Source: an uncultured Collinsella sp.
GTDB taxonomy: Bacteria > Actinomycetota > Coriobacteriia > Coriobacteriales > Coriobacteriaceae
DNA: 21,499 nucleotides
NCBI GenBank assembly: GCA_958438955.1
Contig: CAUBTS010000021.1
Location: 1-21,499, forward strand
Direction of reading: 5' to 3'
The notes under the pieces are model-generated. The model saw only the letters and a list, made by a program, of their open reading frames with translations, was not told where the DNA came from and did not search any database. The stretch's first letter is position 1; each line of letters starts with the position of its first letter. Position numbers and translations under genes: made by a program. Below are positions 17,957-21,499 of this stretch, in pieces.

Positions 17957-17962
17957 TACAAT
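17957..17962 (+). promoter_or_regulatory. -10-like TACAAT inside a small palindrome before the ArsC-like gene
   Basis: TACAAT lies 70 bases before the ArsC-like start and is flanked by the perfect inverted repeat TGGGC-N8-GCCCA. The overlap suggests a promoter with an operator. No good -35 box is evident. Confidence 0.35.
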
Positions 17963-18032
17963 TGGCCCATCATACGAAGGCGCCTCGTGTGGCGTGTGCC
18001 TGCGTTGGCCGATCTATATTCGGAGGATTCCC

Positions 18033-18392
18033 ATGACCGTACTGTTTGTTGAATATCCCAAGTGCTCGACCTGTAAGAAGGCCAAGGCATGGCTGGACGA
18101 ACACGGGGTAGAGTATATCGACCGCGATATCGTTTTGGACAATCCCACGGCTGATGAGCTTGCGACCTGGATTGCTCGTTCGGGGCTGCCGGTGCGGCGC
18201 TTCTTTAATTCGTCGGGCATGAAATATCGAGAGCTGGGCCTGAAGGCGCGTCTGGATGCGGGCATGACGGATCGGGAGTGCTACGAGCTGCTGGCGACCG
18301 ACGGCATGCTGGTCAAGCGTCCGCTGCTGGTGGGCGACGACTTTGCGATTCCTGGCTTTAGGGAAGCGGCTTGGGCCGAGGCGTTGCTGTAG
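18033..18392 (+). CDS. ArsC/Spx-family thioredoxin-fold protein
   Basis: A 119-residue protein of the arsenate reductase/Spx/YffB superfamily. The N-terminal thioredoxin-like strand leads to a CSTC motif (C11 and C14 in EYPKCSTCKKAKAWL), and the C-terminal part has the conserved LVKRPLLVGDDFAIPGFREAAW. These features are shared by arsenate reductases that use glutathione or glutaredoxin, Spx/MgsR regulators that bind RNA polymerase, and uncharacterised YffB-like proteins. The presence of both CxxC cysteines is more Spx/MgsR-like, but nothing in the sequence separates the options with certainty. No arsenic-resistance genes lie nearby. GGAGG precedes the ATG at 18033; an in-frame extension upstream overlaps mupG and has no ribosome binding site. 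A hairpin array starts eight bases past its stop. Confidence 0.82.
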   Translation: MTVLFVEYPKCSTCKKAKAWLDEHGVEYIDRDIVLDNPTADELATWIARSGLPVRRFFNSSGMKYRELGLKARLDAGMTDRECYELLATDGMLVKRPLLVGDDFAIPGFREAAWAEALL

Positions 18393-18399
18393 CGGCTGC

Positions 18400-18569
18400 G
18401 GAAAGTGCGTCCCGGAATTCGCTTCCAGAATGGGATGCACTTTCCCAAAGTGGCCGGTTGCGGAAAGCACGTCCCATTCTGAGCTTCGATTGCGGGACAC
18501 GGTTTCCGGTTGAGGGCTCAACGGGAAAGTGGGGACCAGTTTGAGCTTGAAATCTGGGACGCACTTTCC
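18400..18569. repeat. Array of three 62-bp units made of alternating 14-bp motifs
   Basis: Six copies of a motif close to GGAAAGTGCGTCCC alternate in orientation at starts 18400, 18432, 18462, 18494, 18524 and 18556, spaced 32, 30, 32, 30 and 32 bases. Each forward/reverse pair can form a hairpin with an 18-base loop region, and the hairpins recur every 62 bases exactly. The first and last copies are perfect inverse complements (GCGGAAAGTGCGTCCC against GGGACGCACTTTCCGC). Middle copies diverge at two to four positions. The loop regions are related too, sharing ATTCTG- or TGAGCTT-like segments. The array fills the gap between the ends of two convergent genes. Confidence 0.8.
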
Positions 18570-18588
18570 GCCGGCGGGCCTGCCCCAG

Positions 18589-18999
18589 TCAGTCCGCCAG
18601 CTGTGCCCATTCGTGCGGATCGTAGACCTTTACGTGTTTGTTGGGCTTGCCGCTCCAGTACTCCTCGTCCATAAAGGGCAGATATGCCTGAACGCCGGGG
18701 CAGATAAAGGGAATCCGCTGCTGTTGCAGTCGCTCGCGCTGGCGCTGCTCCAGGTGCGCCTCGGATATGACGGTCGGCATGCCGGACAGCTCGACGAGGC
18801 TTGCCTGGATTCGCTTAAGGTCGGGGAGTCCCGCGTGCCATGACATCCGCATGATCAAAAAGGATGCACGGCGGTATTTTGCCTGCACCACAGTAATGGC
18901 GGGGCGCAGTGTGGGATGGATTTTGTCCCGTTCGGGCCAAAGGTCGGCAGTGATCTCGAGGCCCAGGGTCTCCCATAGGTAATCAAGCTCTTCGTCCAT
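18589..18999 (-). CDS. Small conserved-looking protein, possibly a sensor-type domain without its winged helix
   Basis: This is the only gene on the minus strand, 136 residues. I do not recognise it with certainty. The stretch LVELSGMPTVISEAHLEQRQRERLQQQRIPFICPGVQAYLPFM (about 68-110) resembles the end of an N-terminal domain found in some Firmicutes and Coriobacteria proteins, where it is followed by a MarR-like winged helix. No winged helix follows here; the protein ends about 26 residues later with a TGA. It may be a free-standing domain or a shortened regulator. The ATG (complement of 18997-18999) has GAGG five or six bases upstream on its strand. It converges with the ArsC-like gene, and its stop lies 20 bases from the hairpin array. 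Coding is likely from the ribosome binding site and composition. Confidence 0.6.
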   Translation of the reverse strand: MDEELDYLWETLGLEITADLWPERDKIHPTLRPAITVVQAKYRRASFLIMRMSWHAGLPDLKRIQASLVELSGMPTVISEAHLEQRQRERLQQQRIPFICPGVQAYLPFMDEEYWSGKPNKHVKVYDPHEWAQLAD

Positions 19000-19039
19000 G
19001 GCGCCTCATATCTACGCGATCATTGATACTTCGATTGTG

Positions 19040-19070
19040 TTGCCTGGTGCTATCGTTTTCACGGTAGAAT
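19040..19070 (+). promoter_or_regulatory. Possible upstream promoter (TTGCCT ... TAGAAT)
   Basis: TTGCCT (19040-19045) and TAGAAT (19065-19070) are separated by 19 bases, slightly long. A transcript from here would cross about 200 structured bases before tRNA-Gln. Confidence 0.4.
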
Positions 19071-19074
19071 CTGC

Positions 19075-19198
19075 CAACGGTTGACGGCTACCGCTCGCGG
19101 CGTTTTGCCCTTCGCGTACAGCGGTTGGCTTCACAGGTCCTTCACGGGTTGGACTAAATTAGGCCAATTTGACTGAATTTCAAAAAAGTCAAAATTGG
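19075..19198 (+). other. Structured non-coding segment upstream of the tRNAs
   Basis: ACCGCT-CGCG...CGCG-TAC-AGCGGT (about 19089-19125) can fold into a stem. An A/T-rich hairpin, CCAATTTGACT...AGTCAAAATTGG with a one-base bulge, spans about 19163-19198. No open frame is convincing. It may be a long leader, a small RNA or an upstream activating region. Confidence 0.35.
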
Positions 19199-19201
19199 GG
19201 C

Positions 19202-19230
19202 TTGCGTCACGGCGAGACTTCCCGTATATT
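19202..19230 (+). promoter_or_regulatory. Promoter of the tRNA-Gln/tRNA-Glu operon
   Basis: TTGCGT (19202-19207) and TATATT (19225-19230) are separated by exactly 17 bases, a good sigma-70-type pair. The expected start is near 19237, about 38 bases before tRNA-Gln. Confidence 0.7.
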
Positions 19231-19274
19231 TCTTTCTTGCGCAAAGGCACAGCCGAGCGCAGCGATGCAGTCAT

Positions 19275-19348
19275 TGGGATGTCGTCTAATGGCAGGACAG
19301 CGGATTCTGGTTCCGTCAATGGGGGTTCGACTCCCTCCATCCCAGCCA
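19275..19348 (+). tRNA. tRNA-Gln (anticodon CTG)
   Basis: The acceptor TGGGATG pairs with CATCCCA and the encoded CCA is at 19346-19348. The anticodon stem GCGGA/TCCGT closes the seven-base loop TTCTGGT, with anticodon CTG at 19307-19309 reading CAG. The T-arm contains GGTTCGACTCC. The 74-base length is normal. Confidence 0.95.
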
Positions 19349-19365
19349 TTGCATTTGCTACATAT

Positions 19366-19442
19366 GGCCCGTTCGTCTAGCGGTTTAGGACGCCGCCCTC
19401 TCAAGGCGGAGATCACCAGTTCGAATCTGGTACGGGCTACCA
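19366..19442 (+). tRNA. tRNA-Glu (anticodon CTC)
   Basis: The acceptor GGCCCGT pairs with ACGGGCT (first pair G-T) and ends in an encoded CCA at 19440-19442. The anticodon stem CCGCC/GGCGG closes the loop CTCTCAA, with anticodon CTC at 19400-19402 reading GAG. It lies 17 bases after tRNA-Gln, so the two share a transcript. Confidence 0.95.
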
Positions 19443-19452
19443 AAATTGAACG

Positions 19453-19480
19453 CCCGGGCCTCGTAAGAGACCCGGGTTTT
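19453..19480 (+). terminator. Terminator of the tRNA operon
   Basis: CCCGGGCCTC pairs with GAGACCCGGG (10 bp, one mismatch) around GTAA and runs into TTTTG. Confidence 0.8.
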
Positions 19481-19536
19481 GTGTATTGACCGTATATACG
19501 GCGCCTGCCGTGTTTCGCTCAGATCGAGGAGTAGCC

Positions 19537-20454
19537 ATGGATCTGCCCATCAGCTTGCAAGACATCACGTATGCCGAGAACTATCTGGCGCAGGGCGACC
19601 TGGCTACGGCGACACCGCTGCTGGAGCGTCTGGTGGAGCTCGCCGAGGAGTATATCGACGCTGAGTGCAAGACGGAGGAGAAGCGCCAATACTTTAGCTT
19701 CGATAGCAAGTTTGAGCGCTTGGCCTATCGCCGCGTGGAGAAGGATCCGCGCGAGCTCGTGCAGGTCGAGGTGCCGTTTGACCGCCTGTACTCTGACATG
19801 GCGTTTGCCTACATTCGCCAGCAGGATTATGTGAGCGCTCGTAATGCCCTGATGCAGGCTGTGCGTTGGGACCCCATGAACTGCAACTATCGCTTGGATT
19901 TGGCCGAGCTGTTCCGCGCACTCGAGGACAAGCAGGAATGGGCATCGCTCTCGTTCTCGGTGCTGGAGCGTGCAAGCGATGGCAAGTGCGCCGCCCGCGC
20001 TTACGCCAATCTAGGTCAGTACTTCTTGGAGCCCGAGACCGAGAACGTTTCGGCTGCCGTGGGCTGCGCGCGTCTGGCGCTGCGCCTGGCGCCCAACGAT
20101 GCGCATACGACGCGCCTGCTCAACAAGATCCATACCACCTATCCGGATGCCGCTGATGAGAGCGACGACCACGTGATGGGTGAACTGGCCCTGCAAGGCG
20201 TGCCGACCTCGCCTTCGGCCGAGATTGCCATCTGCCTGATTATGTGCGCGACCGATGCTGCAAGCGACGGCGACAAGCAGGAGGCGACGCGTCTGACGGT
20301 GCGTGCTCGCGACTTGGTGGGCGAGGAGGCCTGCGCGGCGATTATCAAACTGGTGCGCGAGAGCGATGCCGAGCTCAATGCCGAGCGCAAGGCAAAGCGT
20401 GAGGCTGCGGGCTCAAACGCCGATGGAGCCAAGGAGGCCGGCGATGCCCAGTAA
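19537..20454 (+). CDS. Tetratricopeptide-repeat protein
   Basis: A 305-residue, mainly helical, predicted soluble protein with TPR-like repeats. The clearest are AENYLAQGDLATATPLLERLVELA (about 13-36), FDRLYSDMAFAYIRQQDYVSARNALMQAVRWDPMN (about 83-117), then AARAYANLGQYFLEPE...VGCARLALRLAPND (about 152-190). The C-terminus (about 275-305) is charged, then Ala/Gly-rich, and looks disordered. No signal peptide is seen. TPR proteins generally act as protein-binding scaffolds; the partner here is unknown. The ATG at 19537 has GAGGAG nearby; an upstream in-frame start at 19486 falls just after the tRNA terminator without a ribosome binding site. The gene overlaps smpB by 11 bases, suggesting coupled translation. 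A 12-bp perfect palindrome, CCGTATATACGG (19490-19501), lies upstream and may be an operator. Confidence 0.82.
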   Translation: MDLPISLQDITYAENYLAQGDLATATPLLERLVELAEEYIDAECKTEEKRQYFSFDSKFERLAYRRVEKDPRELVQVEVPFDRLYSDMAFAYIRQQDYVSARNALMQAVRWDPMNCNYRLDLAELFRALEDKQEWASLSFSVLERASDGKCAARAYANLGQYFLEPETENVSAAVGCARLALRLAPNDAHTTRLLNKIHTTYPDAADESDDHVMGELALQGVPTSPSAEIAICLIMCATDAASDGDKQEATRLTVRARDLVGEEACAAIIKLVRESDAELNAERKAKREAAGSNADGAKEAGDAQ

Positions 20455-20914
20455 GCGCGAGCGCAAACTCATTTCCAAGAATCGCTCGGCACATCACGAG
20501 TACTTTATCGATGAGACGTTTGAGTGCGGTATTGAGCTGAGTGGCACCGAGGTCAAGTCGATTCGCGAGCGCGCCTGCCAGATCACCGATACCTTCGCGC
20601 TGATCCGCGGCGGGGAGTGCTGGCTCGTCGGCCTGCATATCCACCCTTATAGCCATGGCGGCGTGTGGAATCGCGATCCTGACCGTCGGCGTCGTCTGCT
20701 GCTGCACCGCAAGGAGATCGACTTTCTTGACGGCAAACTTCGCAACCGTGGTTATGCGCTGGTTCCGTTGGAGCTCTACTTTAATACCGACGGCCGCGTA
20801 AAGCTGCTGTTGGGTTTGGGTCGCGGCAAGAAGCTCTACGACAAGCGCGAGGACATGGCCAAGCGTGATGTCCAACGTGAGATCGATCGCGCCCTTAAGG
20901 AACGCAACCGCTAG
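20444..20914 (+). CDS. smpB: SsrA-binding protein SmpB
   Basis: SmpB binds tmRNA and delivers it to stalled ribosomes, so that the unfinished peptide is tagged for degradation and the ribosome released. The 156-residue protein matches the family throughout: NRSAHHEYFIDETFECGIELSGTEVKSIR (about 13-41), the beta-barrel core ending in HPYSHGGVWNRDPDRRRRLLLHRKEI, and the basic C-terminal tail GLGRGKKLYDKREDMAKRD...RALKERNR that enters the ribosomal mRNA path. The ATG at 20444 has AAGGAGG upstream, inside the end of the TPR gene. The tmRNA gene often lies just downstream, but the next 200 bases contain no tmRNA-like sequence. Confidence 0.96.
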   Translation: MPSKRERKLISKNRSAHHEYFIDETFECGIELSGTEVKSIRERACQITDTFALIRGGECWLVGLHIHPYSHGGVWNRDPDRRRRLLLHRKEIDFLDGKLRNRGYALVPLELYFNTDGRVKLLLGLGRGKKLYDKREDMAKRDVQREIDRALKERNR

Positions 20915-20926
20915 GCACTCTGTATA

Positions 20927-20993
20927 AGTTGCGGTGGAATACGGACTGTTTTGCCTGTTTGAGGGGCTATTCAGTCCCTATTTCACCGCAACT
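20927..20993. repeat. Long imperfect inverted repeat after smpB (dispersed repeat, copy 2)
   Basis: Arms of 22 bases (20927-20948 and 20972-20993) pair with only two mismatched positions, one of them a G-T wobble, around a 23-base loop. The last 18 bases, CCCTATTTCACCGCAACT, are identical to 7050-7067. It begins 12 bases after the smpB stop and lacks a U-run. Confidence 0.7.
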
Positions 20994-21035
20994 GCGGGCG
21001 TCTCATCTTTCTTACTGTTCTGACACATATGTCTC

Positions 21036-21069
21036 AAAGGCGGCGTCCGTTATGGGTGCCGCCTTTTTT
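21036..21069 (+). terminator. Intrinsic terminator after smpB
   Basis: AAAGGCGGC pairs with GCCGCCTTT (9 bp, extendable by GTCC/GGGT with wobbles) and is followed by further T residues (T6 in total on the right strand). Confidence 0.85.
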
Positions 21070-21120
21070 GTGGGTACATACATCCATGAGGTTCAATCCT
21101 GGGTTAGGGGAGTGATCGTT

Positions 21121-21499
21121 ATGGACAAAACTGCGTTCTTTACGATGCCGAGCGGTCTGTATGTGGTGAGTGCCGCGGCCGACGGGCTGCGTGCCGGCTG
21201 CGTTATCAACACAGCGGTGCAGGTGACATCCGCCCCGGCGCGCATCTCGGTTGCCGTGAACAAGGAAAATGTCACGTCCGGCGTAATCGCATCGGCCAAA
21301 GCGTTCGCGCTGACCGTGATCGATCAGACCGCCGACATGCTCTACATCGGTAACTTTGGGTTCCGCACCAGCAGCGATTATGACAAGTTTGCCAAATACG
21401 AGACCCGCGAGACGGCTCTGGGCATGCCCTATGTGCCTGAGCACGCGGCGGCCCTGTTTAGCTGCCGTTTGATCGACACTGTGGATGTGGGCACGCATC
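21121..21499 (+). CDS. Flavin-reductase-like FMN-binding protein (3' end outside window)
   Basis: The frame is open from the ATG at 21121 to the right edge (126 residues seen), with GGGGAG upstream and a terminator of the previous operon before it. The sequence has the pattern of the flavin reductase-like split-barrel family: TMPSGLYVVSAAADG (8-22), VINTAVQVTSAPARISVAVNKEN (about 28-50), then FALTVIDQTAD and IGNFGFRTSSDYDKF. Such proteins bind FMN and pass electrons from a reduced nicotinamide or a partner protein. In anaerobes the domain is often fused to, or works with, rubredoxin in oxygen or peroxide defence. Whether a rubredoxin domain follows cannot be seen because the gene is cut off. 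Confidence 0.85.
   Translation, partial: MDKTAFFTMPSGLYVVSAAADGLRAGCVINTAVQVTSAPARISVAVNKENVTSGVIASAKAFALTVIDQTADMLYIGNFGFRTSSDYDKFAKYETRETALGMPYVPEHAAALFSCRLIDTVDVGTH

Noticed and set aside
18033..18392. Dedicated arsenic-resistance gene
   Set aside because: The CxxC thioredoxin-fold family also includes Spx-type regulators and uncharacterised proteins, and no arsenic transporter or ArsR-type gene is nearby.
18400..18569. CRISPR array
   Set aside because: The motifs are only 14 bp, alternate in orientation and diverge. The intervening sequences are related to one another, unlike unique spacers, and no cas gene is near.
20915..21120. tmRNA gene downstream of smpB
   Set aside because: The gap is only about 205 bases and is filled by an inverted repeat and a terminator. 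No tRNA-like ends or tag frame are visible.

Overview
The window looks like chromosomal DNA from a high-GC actinobacterium of the class Coriobacteriia, most probably Collinsella. This is inferred from the style of the proteins, the G/C-rich third codon positions, the split transketolase, and a full set of Gram-positive type genes (FtsEX, YitT, VanZ-like, MurR-MurQ-MurP-MupG). No rRNA or species marker is present, so the genus is not proven. Nearly all genes read rightward; the one exception is a small gene at 18589-18999.

Layout. 1-3940: secA (5' end cut off) and prfB, joined by a TAATG overlap. 4106-4996: a YitT-family membrane protein. 5204-6977: transketolase as two subunits in one operon. 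6978-7423: a non-coding stretch of about 445 bp holding a hairpin, part of a dispersed repeat, and a 123-bp near-perfect palindrome. 7424-9551: ftsE (with a long low-complexity N-terminal extension) and ftsX, overlapping. 9687-11822: rnr (RNase R). 12000-13292: a small serine recombinase and a VanZ-like membrane protein. 13497-17940: an N-acetylmuramic acid (MurNAc) locus of RpiR-type regulator, murQ etherase, murP PTS permease and a MupG-type (DUF871) 6-phospho-muramidase. 18033-18392: an ArsC/Spx-like thioredoxin-fold protein. 18400-18569: an array of three 62-bp hairpin units. 18589-18999: a small minus-strand gene. 19275-19442: tRNA-Gln(CTG) and tRNA-Glu(CTC). 19537-20914: a TPR protein overlapping smpB. 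21121 to the edge: a flavin-reductase-like protein, cut off at the right.

How it works together. SecA (export), RF2 (termination), RNase R and SmpB (mRNA/rRNA quality control and trans-translation) and FtsEX (control of wall hydrolysis at division) are core functions. The MurNAc genes form a coherent pathway: MurP imports and phosphorylates MurNAc or a MurNAc-GlcNAc disaccharide, MupG splits the phosphorylated disaccharide, MurQ removes the lactyl ether to give GlcNAc-6P, and the RpiR-family protein probably senses MurNAc-6P.

The most interesting signals are not a new multi-gene system. They are (i) an RF2 whose stop-codon tripeptide reads SPT instead of SPF, in a window where UGA ends only 2 of 18 complete genes and UAG ends 11; (ii) the strictly periodic 62-bp hairpin array; (iii) two other palindromic or dispersed repeat families; and (iv) the unusual FtsE N-terminal extension. 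Stop codons were counted by eye over the 18 genes whose ends are visible.
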